46,853 bases of DNA from NCBI GenBank assembly GCA_021785795.1, contig JAJYEK010000019.1, positions 1 to 46,853 on the forward strand, given 5' to 3'. The position numbers and the translations under genes are program-made. Origin of the DNA: Pseudomonadota bacterium (GTDB lineage Bacteria > Pseudomonadota > Gammaproteobacteria > Acidiferrobacterales > UBA6901). Position 1 is the stretch's first letter. Each line of letters opens with the position of its first letter. The notes under the pieces were generated by a model. That model searched no databases. It was not told where the DNA came from and saw nothing but the letters and a program-made list of their open reading frames with translations. Of this stretch, positions 18,071-27,121 are shown in pieces.

Positions 18071-19186
18071 ATGCCGTCTCCCCGGACGCTCGACCTGGAT
18101 GCCCTTTTAGCCCCCATCTCAGAGGACGCACCGGCGGGCGTCGATCTTCGCAGCGATCCCCAGGTTTCGAAACGCTACTACGCCCTCAAGGACGCCCGCG
18201 GCAGCGCCCGAAGCCTGGAACGGAATAATCTGGCGGAGGAAGGCGAATCTGCGGACATGCGCGGAGAGTGGGCGCCGGTGCTGGATCAGGCCTGCGAACT
18301 CATCAGTCATCACAGCAAGGACCTTGAGGTCACGGCCTGGCTCATTGAGGCCCTGGCCAGGCTTAAGGGTTTTCCGGGCCTACGTGACGGCTTTGCCCTC
18401 ACCCAGGGGCTGGTGAAGCAATACTGGGACGACATCTATCCCAGACCGGATGAAGACGGAGTGGAGACAACGGTCGCGCCCCTGGCCGGACTCAACGGCG
18501 CAGATAGCGAAGGCACGCTGATCAACCCGGTGCGCAACATCCCTATCACCCAGGGCGAATCCGGGCCCTTTGCCGCCTGGCATTACGAACAGGCTTCTGC
18601 CCTTGAACAGCTGCCTGCGGATAAACGCGGTGCGCGCATCGAGAGCGGCGCCGTAACGACGGATACGCTGCGACGTGCCGCCCAGCAGACTCCAGCGAGT
18701 TTTTTTGTTGGCCTCAGCGAGGACCTCAAGGAAGCCCAAGCCGCGCTCAAGTCGCTTTCGGACCTGCTCGACGAGAAGGCCGGTACTGACGCCCCGTCCA
18801 CAGCGAAGATCCGGAATGCTTTCGATTCATGCGCGCTCGCCATCCAGTTTCTCGGCGGTGACAAAATTGAGGCTGCCCTGACGCGCACGGAGGGAGACGC
18901 CCATGGCGGATCTGCCGATGCGACCGGGGGGCAAGACGGGACATCCGGCAGGGCGCGGGGGGCCGGACCCGTGCGCACGCGTGAGGATGCCTTCCGGGCC
19001 CTGCTGGAAATCGCTGAATTCTTCCGCCAGACCGAGCCGCATTCACCCTTGTCCTACGGAATTGAGCAGGTCGTCCGCTGGGGCCGGACACCCCTGCCCG
19101 ACTTGCTCAAGATTCTCATACTCGACAATGACGCCAGAGAGCAGTTATGCAGGTTAACCGGAATCCCCAGTCCCGGTGACGGTTGA
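18071..19186 (+). CDS. tssA: T6SS cap/assembly protein TssA (ImpA N-terminal domain)
   Basis: This 371-residue protein has the ImpA_N domain near its N-terminus (LLAPISEDAPAGVDLR, LKDARGSAR, then EVTAWLIEALARLKGFPGLR and VKQYWDDIYP). It ends in a short VasL/TssA-like C-terminal segment (SPLSYGIEQVVRWGRTPLPD). TssA primes baseplate and tail polymerisation and, depending on subclass, caps the growing sheath. The compact size and the C-terminal IEQVVRWG motif fit the short class. The ATG at 18,071 is chosen because AAGAG sits about 11 bases before it. An in-frame TTG at 18,062 abuts that site. It is the first gene of the rightward operon. Confidence 0.93.
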   Translation: MPSPRTLDLDALLAPISEDAPAGVDLRSDPQVSKRYYALKDARGSARSLERNNLAEEGESADMRGEWAPVLDQACELISHHSKDLEVTAWLIEALARLKGFPGLRDGFALTQGLVKQYWDDIYPRPDEDGVETTVAPLAGLNGADSEGTLINPVRNIPITQGESGPFAAWHYEQASALEQLPADKRGARIESGAVTTDTLRRAAQQTPASFFVGLSEDLKEAQAALKSLSDLLDEKAGTDAPSTAKIRNAFDSCALAIQFLGGDKIEAALTRTEGDAHGGSADATGGQDGTSGRARGAGPVRTREDAFRALLEIAEFFRQTEPHSPLSYGIEQVVRWGRTPLPDLLKILILDNDAREQLCRLTGIPSPGDG

Positions 19187-19308
19187 TGATGAAGATCAGG
19201 CATACACGGCCGGTTCTCGCGCATGCCCGTCGGTGCGCGGACGGCCCGGTAACCCGGGTCACCCCAGCACGCATTTGATCCAAATGCCCATTGATGAGGA
19301 CGTCAAAT

Positions 19309-19836
19309 ATGGCCAGCATCCACGATAAGCTCAAACGGGTTCGCAAACCCCGCATACATATCACGTACGAAGTGGAAACCGAAGGCGCCCTCACCGCCAA
19401 GGAACTGCCCTTTGTGGTGGGCGTCATGGGCGACTTCTCGGGAGATCCCACGCAACCCCTCAAGTCCCTCAAGGATCGCAAGTTCACTCAGATTGACCGC
19501 GATAATTTCGATGACGTGATGTCCCGAATGACACCGGGGCTCAAGCTTCAGGTGGAAAACACCCTCGCTGGCGATGGCAGCAAGATGGCGGTCGATCTCA
19601 AGTTCAATTCGATGGAGGACTTCGAGCCCGGCCGGATCGTGGATCAGGTCGAGCCCTTGCGCAAGCTGATGGAAACGCGCAACAAGCTGCGCGATCTCAT
19701 GGCCAAGGCGGACCGTTCCGAGGAACTTGAAAATCTCCTCGAGGAGGTCCTCCGGAACAGCGAAAACATTGCCAAGATGGCAGGTGAACTCGGCCTCGAC
19801 AAGAAAACCGAGGGTGCTGACAAGGAGAAAAAGTGA
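19309..19836 (+). CDS. tssB: T6SS sheath small subunit TssB (VipA family)
   Basis: This 175-residue protein pairs with TssC to build the contractile sheath. The typical start is present ([21 protein letters not shown]), followed by the [15 protein letters not shown] motif and the C-terminal helix rich in charged residues. The ATG at 19,309 has GAGG ten bases upstream. An ATG at 19,291 would add six unconserved residues. The stop overlaps the tssC start, so sheath subunits are made in a coupled way. A 122-bp spacer separates it from tssA. Confidence 0.97.
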   Translation: MASIHDKLKRVRKPRIHITYEVETEGALTAKELPFVVGVMGDFSGDPTQPLKSLKDRKFTQIDRDNFDDVMSRMTPGLKLQVENTLAGDGSKMAVDLKFNSMEDFEPGRIVDQVEPLRKLMETRNKLRDLMAKADRSEELENLLEEVLRNSENIAKMAGELGLDKKTEGADKEKK

Positions 19837-21332
19837 TGAGCGATCGAGATACTGCCCGGGAATCCGCCGGCGCCCAGACCACGACCGAAACCGTCAGCCT
19901 GCTGGAACAGGCCATCGGAGCTACCCGCCAGACGGATCGTTCCGAAGCCGAGGACCTGATCCGGAACCTGACCCAGGAGGCACTCAAAGGCACTGTCACC
20001 TTCAGTCGCAATCTGACCGTCACGATCAAACAGGCCATCCAGCTGCTCGATGCCCAGATGTCCAAGCAGCTGGCCCAGGTCATGCACGCCCCGGAATTCC
20101 AGAAGCTCGAGGGCAGCTGGCGCGGTTTACACCACCTCGTCATGAACAGCGAAACCGGCACCCAACTCAAAATCAAGGTGCTCAATCTCTCCAAGCGCGA
20201 ACTCTTCAAGGATCTCGACAAGGCCGTCGAGTTCGACCAGAGCCAGGCCTTCAAGAAGCTCTACGAAAATGAGTTCGGCAGTCCCGGAGGCGAACCCTAT
20301 GGCGCACTCATCGGCGACTATGAGTTCACCACCCACCCCGAGGACATTGATTTGCTCACGAACATGTCCCACGTGGCGGCAGCGGCCTTCTGCCCTTTCA
20401 TTTCGGCGGTCGCCCCCGGCATGTTCGGACTCGAGGAGTGGCAGGAACTGTCCAGACCTCGCGATCTGGAAAAGGTGTTCGACAGCGCAGAATACACGCG
20501 CTGGCGCAGCTTCAGAGACAGCGACGACTCGCGGTTCGTCACCCTCACCATGCCCCGGGTTCTGGCACGGCTCCCCTACGGGTCCGCTACCAAGCCGATC
20601 GAGGAATTCGGTTACGAAGAAGCCCCCATGGACGACAAGGGCAAACCCCTGCCCATGGATCATAACCACTACACCTGGTCCAATGCCGCCTATGCCCTGG
20701 GTACGCGCCTCACTGCTTCCTTCGCCCAGTCCGGTTTCTGCACCACCATCCGGGGCGCCGAGGGCGGCGGCAAGGTGGAGGGCCTTCCAACGCACACCTT
20801 CATGACAGAAGACGGCGACATGGACGCCAAGTGCCCGGTTGAAATCGGCATCACCGACCGCCGGGAGGCGGAACTGAGCAAGCTGGGGTTCCTGCCGCTG
20901 TGCCACTACAAGAACACGGATTACGCCGTGTTCTTCGGTGCGCAGACGGCCCAGCGCCCCGCCAAATTCGACAACCCGGATGCAACGGCCAACGCCGCCA
21001 TCTCGGCGCGGCTCCCGTATCTCATGGCGACCTCGCGTTTTGCCCACTACCTCAAGATGATGGGGCGCGACAAGATCGGCTCGTTCATGGAGGCCAAAGA
21101 CGCGGAAGGCTGGCTCAATCGCTGGATCATGAACTACGTCAATGGCAACCCGGATGCAGGCGCCGAAATGAAGGCCAAATACCCTCTGCGCGAGGCCCAG
21201 GTCACTGTCCAGGAAATACCCGGTCAACCTGGCTCTTACAATGCCGTCGCCTATCTGCGGCCCTGGCTGCAGATGGAGGAACTGACGACCTCGATGCGCA
21301 TGGTGGCCAAGATCCCTACGATGGGCGGCTGA
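19836..21332 (+). CDS. tssC: T6SS sheath large subunit TssC (VipB family)
   Basis: This 498-residue protein is the main sheath subunit. It shows the conserved [63 protein letters not shown] and [15 protein letters not shown] blocks and the C-terminal MVAKIP segment. Its ATG shares the A of the tssB stop (TGATG), with AGGAG eight bases before it. The N-terminal 50 residues, which in other sheaths form the inter-subunit strand exchange with TssB, are present here but not in the paralogue downstream. A strong inverted repeat follows the stop. Confidence 0.97.
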   Translation: MSDRDTARESAGAQTTTETVSLLEQAIGATRQTDRSEAEDLIRNLTQEALKGTVTFSRNLTVTIKQAIQLLDAQMSKQLAQVMHAPEFQKLEGSWRGLHHLVMNSETGTQLKIKVLNLSKRELFKDLDKAVEFDQSQAFKKLYENEFGSPGGEPYGALIGDYEFTTHPEDIDLLTNMSHVAAAAFCPFISAVAPGMFGLEEWQELSRPRDLEKVFDSAEYTRWRSFRDSDDSRFVTLTMPRVLARLPYGSATKPIEEFGYEEAPMDDKGKPLPMDHNHYTWSNAAYALGTRLTASFAQSGFCTTIRGAEGGGKVEGLPTHTFMTEDGDMDAKCPVEIGITDRREAELSKLGFLPLCHYKNTDYAVFFGAQTAQRPAKFDNPDATANAAISARLPYLMATSRFAHYLKMMGRDKIGSFMEAKDAEGWLNRWIMNYVNGNPDAGAEMKAKYPLREAQVTVQEIPGQPGSYNAVAYLRPWLQMEELTTSMRMVAKIPTMGG

Positions 21333-21347
21333 GCAAGGCGTATACGA

Positions 21348-21376
21348 CCGCGCCACCAGGCCAGGCCTGGGCGCGG
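21348..21376 (+). terminator. Strong stem-loop between tssC and the second tssC-like gene
   Basis: Outer arms CCGCGC (21,348-21,353) and GCGCGG (21,371-21,376) enclose inner arms CCAGGCC (21,356-21,362) and GGCCTGG (21,364-21,370), leaving a two-base bulge. The sequence after it, CTCTTTCC, is only partly U-rich, so partial termination or protection of the upstream tssBC transcript is likelier than a full stop. The operon must continue because baseplate genes follow. Confidence 0.5.
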
Positions 21377-21405
21377 CTCTTTCCTTCACACGGCAATACT
21401 GTTCC

Positions 21406-22860
21406 ATGGCACTCGCGGATCCCGGACAACTTGACTCACTTTATGAGGCCCGAGATGCAGTGCAGGTCGCCTCGCTGTGGTGGCAAAAACGCCACGCCGG
21501 CCCGCCACCCTCCTGCGAGCCCGGCTCGCTGCGCCGGTCGCTCGCCCTGGACATCGCCCGCCTGGATGCCGCGATAAACGCCCAGCTCAACGCGATCCTC
21601 CATCATCCCCGGTTCCAGGCCCTGGAGGCGTCCTGGCGAGGGCTCAAGTTCCTGACAGACGGGTTGCCGGACGGGCACCAGGTGCGCGTCAGGACCTTGA
21701 ATCTGAGCTGGTCGGAGCTGACGCGCGACTGCGCGCGGGCCATCGAGTTCGACCAGTCCCAACTGTTCCGGAAAATCTACAGCGAAGAGTTCGATCGCTC
21801 CGGAGGCGAACCATACGGGCTGCTCCTTGCTGACTACGAGATTCGCGAGCAGCCCGCCGACGACTACCCCTGCAACGACATCAGCACCCTCGGCACTCTG
21901 TCTCATATCGCCGCAGCCGCTTTCGCGCCTCTCATCATCGGCGTCCATCCGACGCTGTTCGGCATCGACCGGTTCGCCAACCTTGAAATGCCGATCGATC
22001 TTGCTGACTCCTTTCGCGGCCCGCGGCACACTGCCTGGCAGTCCCTGCGCGACAGCGAGGACTCCCGTTTTCTGGGGCTTGTCCTGCCACGCGTGCTGAG
22101 GCGGCGTCCCTACCACGATGACTGCAGGCGCGCGGATGGTTTCGGGTTCCGGGAAGATGTCGGGGGCGAATCGGCGGATGGCTATCTCTGGGGTACCGCG
22201 GTATATGCCCTGGGGTCGGTCGTTGCACGCTGCTTCGCCCAGTCCGGCTGGACGGCCGACATCCGCGGCGTCCGCCTGCCGGCCGAAGAGGCGGGTCTCG
22301 TGACGGGACTCGCGACCGACAGCTTCGCCACCGACCGCGACGGCCTCATTCCGAAGTACCCCACCGATGTCCTGATCACGGACAATCAGGAACGGGAGTT
22401 GTCGGAGCTCGGCTTCATCCCCCTGTGCGTCTGCCGGGACACACCCTGGGCGGCCTTCTACAGCAACGCCTCCATGCAGCGCAGCCAGACCTATACGCAC
22501 GACGGGGCAAATCAAAACGCCCGCATTTCCTCCAGCCTGCAGTACCTTCTTTGCGCCTCTAGATTCTCTCACTATATCAAGATCATGATGCGGGACAAGA
22601 TCGGTTCGCTGGTCACCGCCGAGCGCTGCCAGGACTATCTGCAAAGCTGGCTGCACGGTTACACCGTCGGTAACGACGATGCCTCGCATGAAATGCGCAT
22701 GAAGTACCCACTGCGAGAGGCCCGGGTTGAAGTCCGTGAACAGCTCGACAAACCCGGGAACTTCTTTTGTGTGATGCACTTGCGACCGCACCTGCAACTC
22801 GATCACCTCGCTTCTTCGATCAGGCTCGTTACACAAGTGGCCTCCGTTCAACCTACCTAA
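21406..22860 (+). CDS. tssC2: Second TssC-like sheath protein (ImpD/TssC2 type)
   Basis: This 484-residue paralogue of TssC is recognisable throughout (FQALEASWRGLKFL, EFDQSQLFRKIYSEEF, GGEPYGLLLADYEI, HYIKIMMRDKIGSLV, MKYPLREARVEV). It diverges strongly at its N-terminus: the first 50 residues do not match the TssB-pairing segment of TssC. Gene pairs of this kind occur in the Rhizobium imp locus (impC/impD) and in Agrobacterium (tssC40/tssC41), where only one of the two forms the sheath tube with TssB. Its role here is therefore accessory or specialised, perhaps a first-ring or capping subunit, and unproven. It starts 73 bp after tssC, beyond the stem-loop, and 21 bp before tagJ. Confidence 0.88.
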   Translation: MALADPGQLDSLYEARDAVQVASLWWQKRHAGPPPSCEPGSLRRSLALDIARLDAAINAQLNAILHHPRFQALEASWRGLKFLTDGLPDGHQVRVRTLNLSWSELTRDCARAIEFDQSQLFRKIYSEEFDRSGGEPYGLLLADYEIREQPADDYPCNDISTLGTLSHIAAAAFAPLIIGVHPTLFGIDRFANLEMPIDLADSFRGPRHTAWQSLRDSEDSRFLGLVLPRVLRRRPYHDDCRRADGFGFREDVGGESADGYLWGTAVYALGSVVARCFAQSGWTADIRGVRLPAEEAGLVTGLATDSFATDRDGLIPKYPTDVLITDNQERELSELGFIPLCVCRDTPWAAFYSNASMQRSQTYTHDGANQNARISSSLQYLLCASRFSHYIKIMMRDKIGSLVTAERCQDYLQSWLHGYTVGNDDASHEMRMKYPLREARVEVREQLDKPGNFFCVMHLRPHLQLDHLASSIRLVTQVASVQPT

Positions 22861-22881
22861 CCTTGCCATGGACCCCGAAGG

Positions 22882-23682
22882 ATGAATGACAACGCCTCAT
22901 CCCTTTTTGCCGCCGGCCAGCTTGATGAGGCCATCGCCGCCGCGGCCTCGGCCGTCAAGTCCTCGCCAACGGATTCGGCGGCGCGCGGACTGCTGGCGGA
23001 GCTGTTGTGCATTGCGGGGTCCTTGGACCGTGCCGACATTCACCTCGAGTTCCTGTTCCGGCAGGCGGACCAATCGGCACCCACGATCAGCCTGGTCCGG
23101 CAGCTGGTACGCGCGGCCCAGGCCCGAAGCCAGTTCTTCGCCGAGGGGCGGCTGCCTGAGTTCCTGACCGAGCCGCCCGCGTGGCTGAAGCGGCATCTTG
23201 AGGCCTGGGTTCTCATACGCGATGGTAATTTCAAGGAGGCGCTTGCGTGCCTGGAAGCTGCGCAGGCGGCACAACCCGCCCTCGAGGGAACTTGCAACGG
23301 CACACCGTTTTCTGGGTTTAGGGACCTCGACGATCTGACATCCGGCCTGTTCGAGGTCATGACCAGCACCGGCAAATACTTCTGGATCCCGATGTCCGGT
23401 GTTGAATCAATCGAATTTCATACGCCGCAAAGACCCCGCGACCTCATTTGGCGCCGCGTCAGAATGTGCACAACCGATGGCACCGATGGGGAGGTCTTCC
23501 TGCCGGCACTCTACCCCCTGACGGGGGAACATGGCACCGACATCCGCCTGGGCAGGGTCACCGAGTGGGTTGAGGTAAACGGCGCTCCTGTTCGCGGTCT
23601 GGGGCAGCGGGTATTTCTCGCAGGCGAGATGACCTATCCGGTCATGGAGCTGGTCTCAATCGCCTTCAATACGGCGCATTAG
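22882..23682 (+). CDS. tagJ: T6SS accessory protein TagJ (ImpE family)
   Basis: This 266-residue ImpE-family protein has an N-terminal TPR-like helical part (FAAGQLDEAIAAAASAVKSSP, LLAELLCIAGSLDRADIHLE). A beta-rich C-terminal half carries the family motifs FRDLDDLTSGLFEVMT and the final YPVMELVSIAF. TagJ binds the N-terminus of TssB and is thought to help ClpV recognise the contracted sheath in some T6SS classes. It starts 21 bp after the second tssC-like gene and ends 16 bp before tssE, so co-expression with the sheath and baseplate is expected. Confidence 0.92.
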   Translation: MNDNASSLFAAGQLDEAIAAAASAVKSSPTDSAARGLLAELLCIAGSLDRADIHLEFLFRQADQSAPTISLVRQLVRAAQARSQFFAEGRLPEFLTEPPAWLKRHLEAWVLIRDGNFKEALACLEAAQAAQPALEGTCNGTPFSGFRDLDDLTSGLFEVMTSTGKYFWIPMSGVESIEFHTPQRPRDLIWRRVRMCTTDGTDGEVFLPALYPLTGEHGTDIRLGRVTEWVEVNGAPVRGLGQRVFLAGEMTYPVMELVSIAFNTAH

Positions 23683-23698
23683 TCGAGCCCTGAGCGAT

Positions 23699-24199
23699 AT
23701 GGCACAGATCAAGCGCACACAGCCACTTTTGCCGTCAGTGCTGGACCGGCTGCTCGATGACCACCCGGAGGTTCGGGAGGAACCGGAATCTTCAAGGACC
23801 CAGGTCCTGCGGCAGCTTCACCAGTCCATCATGCGTGACCTGCAAAATCTGCTCAACACCCGGAGCCGCTGCCTGCTGCACGACGAGCACCTGGCCGGCA
23901 TCGAAGACTCCTTGCTGGGCTATGGCCTGCCCGACTTTTCCAGCGAGACCATCAATTCCGCCAAAACCCGCGACCGGTTGCGAGACGCCATGGAGTACGC
24001 GATCCGGCGGTGGGAACCCAGGTTCAAGAGTGTGGAGGTTTCTTTCGTCGACAACGCCAACCCTCAGGATGGCAGCCTCAGATTTCGCATTGACGCGCTC
24101 GTCTATGCCGATCCGGCGCCTGAGCCGATCATATTCGACTCGATGCTGGATCCCTCGACCTACAACTTTGAGATCAGGGGGGCAGACTATGACCGATGA
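23699..24199 (+). CDS. tssE: T6SS baseplate protein TssE (gp25-like)
   Basis: This 166-residue gpW/gp25-family baseplate protein has the conserved SVLDRLLDDHPE start, the VLRQLHQSIMRDLQNLLNTR segment and GYGLPDFSSETINS. It sits at the sheath-baseplate junction. The start ATG at 23,699 is 16 bp after the tagJ stop. The stop overlaps the tssF start by 11 bp, indicating coupled translation. Confidence 0.96.
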   Translation: MAQIKRTQPLLPSVLDRLLDDHPEVREEPESSRTQVLRQLHQSIMRDLQNLLNTRSRCLLHDEHLAGIEDSLLGYGLPDFSSETINSAKTRDRLRDAMEYAIRRWEPRFKSVEVSFVDNANPQDGSLRFRIDALVYADPAPEPIIFDSMLDPSTYNFEIRGADYDR

Positions 24200-25997
24200 A
24201 CTCCTCCCCTATTACAACCGCGAACTGGCCTTCATCCGCGAATCGGTGGGCGACTTCGCGGCCCGCCACCCCAAGATCGCCGGAAGGCTGCGGCTCAGTC
24301 AGGATGCGGTGGAGGACCCGCACGTCAGCCGGCTGATCGAGGCCTTCGCCTTCCAGAATGCGCGCATCCGCCAGAAGCTGGATGATGATTTCCCGGAACT
24401 GACCCAATCGATGCTGGGAATCCTGTACCCGCATTATCTCGCCCCGATACCTGCGCTCGCGATCACGCAGCTTGTCCCGATGCCGGATATCAGCGACAAG
24501 CATGTGATCCCCGCGCAGACCAGTATCGAGAGCGAACCCATCCAGGGCGAGCCCTGCCGGTTCCGGACCTGCTATCCGGTCGAATTATGGCCCATCGAGG
24601 TGACCGATGCCCGGTATACCAGCCATACCCGCGGGGCGCCTGCCACGCCCAGGAGCCGCGAGGCCCGGGCGTTGCTGAGGCTCAGCCTCAAATCCATAGC
24701 CGGTGCCCAGCCGATCAGCGCTTTGCAACCCGACCGCCTGCGGGTCTATCTGAAGGGGCAACCCCAGCACGTCTACCCGCTGTACGAGCTACTGCTCAAC
24801 AACGTCCTTGAGGTCGCCGCCACTTTTCCTAACGGCGAGTTGGGGACCCTCGGCCCTGAATGCGTCCAGCCGGTAGGCTTTGGCGTCAGCGAGGGCCTTC
24901 TGCCCTACCCCCGCCAGTCCTCGGTCGGGTACCGCCTGCTCACCGAATTTTTCGTTTTTCCGGAAAAATTCCTTTTCGTGGAGTTCTCGGGACTCTCACA
25001 ACTCGCTGCCCGCAGCGGCGAGACGCTTGAGCTGATTGTGTATCTCGACGGCACGGCGTCGGAACTCGATCACAATGTTCGGGCCGATACCTTCGTGCTT
25101 GGCTGCACCCCTGTCGTGAACCTCTTCCGCCAGTCTGTTGAGCCGTTTACCCTCGACCATTACCGAACCGAGCATCACCTGATACCCGACGCTCGCCGCC
25201 CGCTGGCTCACGAGATTTACAGCATAGACAGGGTCACCGGCACCTCGCCGACGGGAACCGCCGCCGAGTATCGTCCTTTTTTCGGCCATCGCGACGGCGC
25301 GGCCGACGAGGACACCGTGCTCTGGTGTGTCGCAAGGCGCGCATCGAATAGCGATGATCCAGGCACAGAGATCTACCTCTCGCTCGTTGATCCGGAATTT
25401 TCCCCTGCCGAGGCGCTGGATTGGGTCGTCCACGTGGAATCTACCTGCCTGAATCGCGATTTGCCGTCACGTCTGCCTTTTGGAGGCGGACAGCCACGCC
25501 TGCAGCTCAGTGAGGCCACGGCCCCGGTCGCGAAAATCATCTGCCTGACGCCCCCGACCCGCACGATCCGCCCGGACCTGGGCAGGGGCGCACTCTGGCG
25601 ACTGATCTCGCACCTGACGCTCAATCACCTCTCGCTGAGCAACGATGCTGAGGGTGCGGGCTCATTGCGTGAGATTCTGCATCTATACAACTTCAATGGT
25701 TCGGCCGAGTCACGCAACATGATCGACAGCATCCAATCGCTCAGCAGTCGTCGCGTTGCGGGCCGGGTCATGTCCGGAGGCCACAGCGGCCTTGCAGCCG
25801 GTATCGAGATCACGGTCGAATTTGACCCGCAACGCTTCGCCGGCAGCAGCCTGTTTCTGTTCGCAAGCGTGCTGGACCGATTCATGGCCCTTTATGGCTC
25901 CATGAACTCATTCACCCGTTTCGTGGCCCGCATCAAGGGCAAAGAGGGAGTACTTCACAAATGGCCGGCACGCGTAGGCGAACGTACACTGCTCTGA
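24189..25997 (+). CDS. tssF: T6SS baseplate protein TssF
   Basis: This 602-residue protein begins with the family signature DELLPYYNRELAFIRESVGDFA. An open frame extends upstream to 23,757, but that part overlaps tssE and is not conserved, so the ATG at 24,189, inside the end of tssE, is the real start. TssF forms baseplate wedges with TssG and TssE. The conserved LTQSMLGILYPHYLAPIPA and the C-terminal NSFTRFVARIKGKEG region are intact. It overlaps tssG by 37 bp. Confidence 0.96.
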   Translation: MTDELLPYYNRELAFIRESVGDFAARHPKIAGRLRLSQDAVEDPHVSRLIEAFAFQNARIRQKLDDDFPELTQSMLGILYPHYLAPIPALAITQLVPMPDISDKHVIPAQTSIESEPIQGEPCRFRTCYPVELWPIEVTDARYTSHTRGAPATPRSREARALLRLSLKSIAGAQPISALQPDRLRVYLKGQPQHVYPLYELLLNNVLEVAATFPNGELGTLGPECVQPVGFGVSEGLLPYPRQSSVGYRLLTEFFVFPEKFLFVEFSGLSQLAARSGETLELIVYLDGTASELDHNVRADTFVLGCTPVVNLFRQSVEPFTLDHYRTEHHLIPDARRPLAHEIYSIDRVTGTSPTGTAAEYRPFFGHRDGAADEDTVLWCVARRASNSDDPGTEIYLSLVDPEFSPAEALDWVVHVESTCLNRDLPSRLPFGGGQPRLQLSEATAPVAKIICLTPPTRTIRPDLGRGALWRLISHLTLNHLSLSNDAEGAGSLREILHLYNFNGSAESRNMIDSIQSLSSRRVAGRVMSGGHSGLAAGIEITVEFDPQRFAGSSLFLFASVLDRFMALYGSMNSFTRFVARIKGKEGVLHKWPARVGERTLL

Positions 25998-27058
25998 TGC
26001 AGCGTTTGCACCGAGAGCCCTACCGCTTTGAGTTCTTCCAGGCGGTACGGATCCTCGAGGCTGCGGGGCGTTGGCAGGCCGGGCATGACGATGACCGGAG
26101 CGGACCGGTGGGCTACGACCACATCCCGGCCAAGGAGGCCCTGCGCTTCAGATCGCTCCCCTCGCGCAGCTTCCCGGCGGCAGACATTACGACCGTAACG
26201 CCGGCCGGTGAAGGCAAGGATGGAGCACCGCCCGAGGTCACGGTCACCTTCATGGGCCTGGCCGGACCCGCCGGGGTCCTGCCTGAGCACTATACCGACC
26301 TAATCCTGTCCCGCCTTAAGGCCAACGATTCATCACTGCGGGATTTCCTCGACCTCTTCAATCACCGCACGCTCTCGCTGTTCAACCGCGCCTGGCGCAA
26401 ATATCGCCATCCGTTCAACCGGAACCCCGACCAACCGGATGAAGATACCTTCTCCATGGCCATCCGCAGCCTGTCGGGCCTTTCAACGCACGCAGACCGG
26501 GTTCACACGGATGTAGCGCAGACCGCTCTTCTCCTCAACAGCGGCCGTTATTCAAGTCATGCCCGGCCGGCACATGGACTGGCCGATCTCCTGGCCGACT
26601 ATCTGGGGGTACCGGTCGAGGTCCATGAGTTCCAGGGACAGTGGCTCGAAATCGAGCGGGAGCAAGTCTCCCGTCTGCCGTCCGGCCCCGATCGGGCCGG
26701 TCATTTCAACCGGCTGGGTGTCGACACCCATCTCGGTGAGCACTTCTGGGATGTGCAGAGCCGATTCCGGCTGCGCATCGGCCCGCTGGCGCGGGCGATG
26801 TTCAAGCGCCTCTTGCCAGGAAGCCGCACCTTGACCGAGGTCTGTGCACTGACACGCGCCTACGTCGGCCACGAATTGGATTTCGACATCGTACTTTGCA
26901 TAGAGAGCGCCGCGATTACGCCCTGCCGGCTATGCAGCAAGGGCGCGGACCCATTCGCGCTGGGCTGGGAGACCTGGCTGGCAGGCCCCCAGACCGGCAT
27001 TAACGAGGACGTTTGCATCTCGCCCCCGGAGCCGCAATCGCAGCCCCGGATCAGGTAA
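25961..27058 (+). CDS. tssG: T6SS baseplate protein TssG
   Basis: This 365-residue baseplate wedge partner of TssF has the family features LHREPYRFEFFQAVRILE, LPSRSFPAADI and VTVTFMGLAGPAGVLPEHYT, and the C-terminal VGHELDFDIVLCI segment. Its ATG lies 37 bp inside tssF, with GGGAG about 11 bases before it. The last dozen residues (PEPQSQPRIR) are a loose tail. It is followed by a 63-bp spacer before tssH. Confidence 0.95.
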   Translation: MAGTRRRTYTALMQRLHREPYRFEFFQAVRILEAAGRWQAGHDDDRSGPVGYDHIPAKEALRFRSLPSRSFPAADITTVTPAGEGKDGAPPEVTVTFMGLAGPAGVLPEHYTDLILSRLKANDSSLRDFLDLFNHRTLSLFNRAWRKYRHPFNRNPDQPDEDTFSMAIRSLSGLSTHADRVHTDVAQTALLLNSGRYSSHARPAHGLADLLADYLGVPVEVHEFQGQWLEIEREQVSRLPSGPDRAGHFNRLGVDTHLGEHFWDVQSRFRLRIGPLARAMFKRLLPGSRTLTEVCALTRAYVGHELDFDIVLCIESAAITPCRLCSKGADPFALGWETWLAGPQTGINEDVCISPPEPQSQPRIR

Positions 27059-27121
27059 GGACGACGCCTTAAAAAGACAGGTTCTTTGGAGCCTGCTGAC
27101 GATGAATTGGAGACGAAAGTC

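Noticed and set aside
20127..22869. Two long minus-strand open frames opposite tssC and its paralogue
   Set aside because: They mirror each other because the sense genes are paralogues; this does not show coding. No ribosome sites and no domains.
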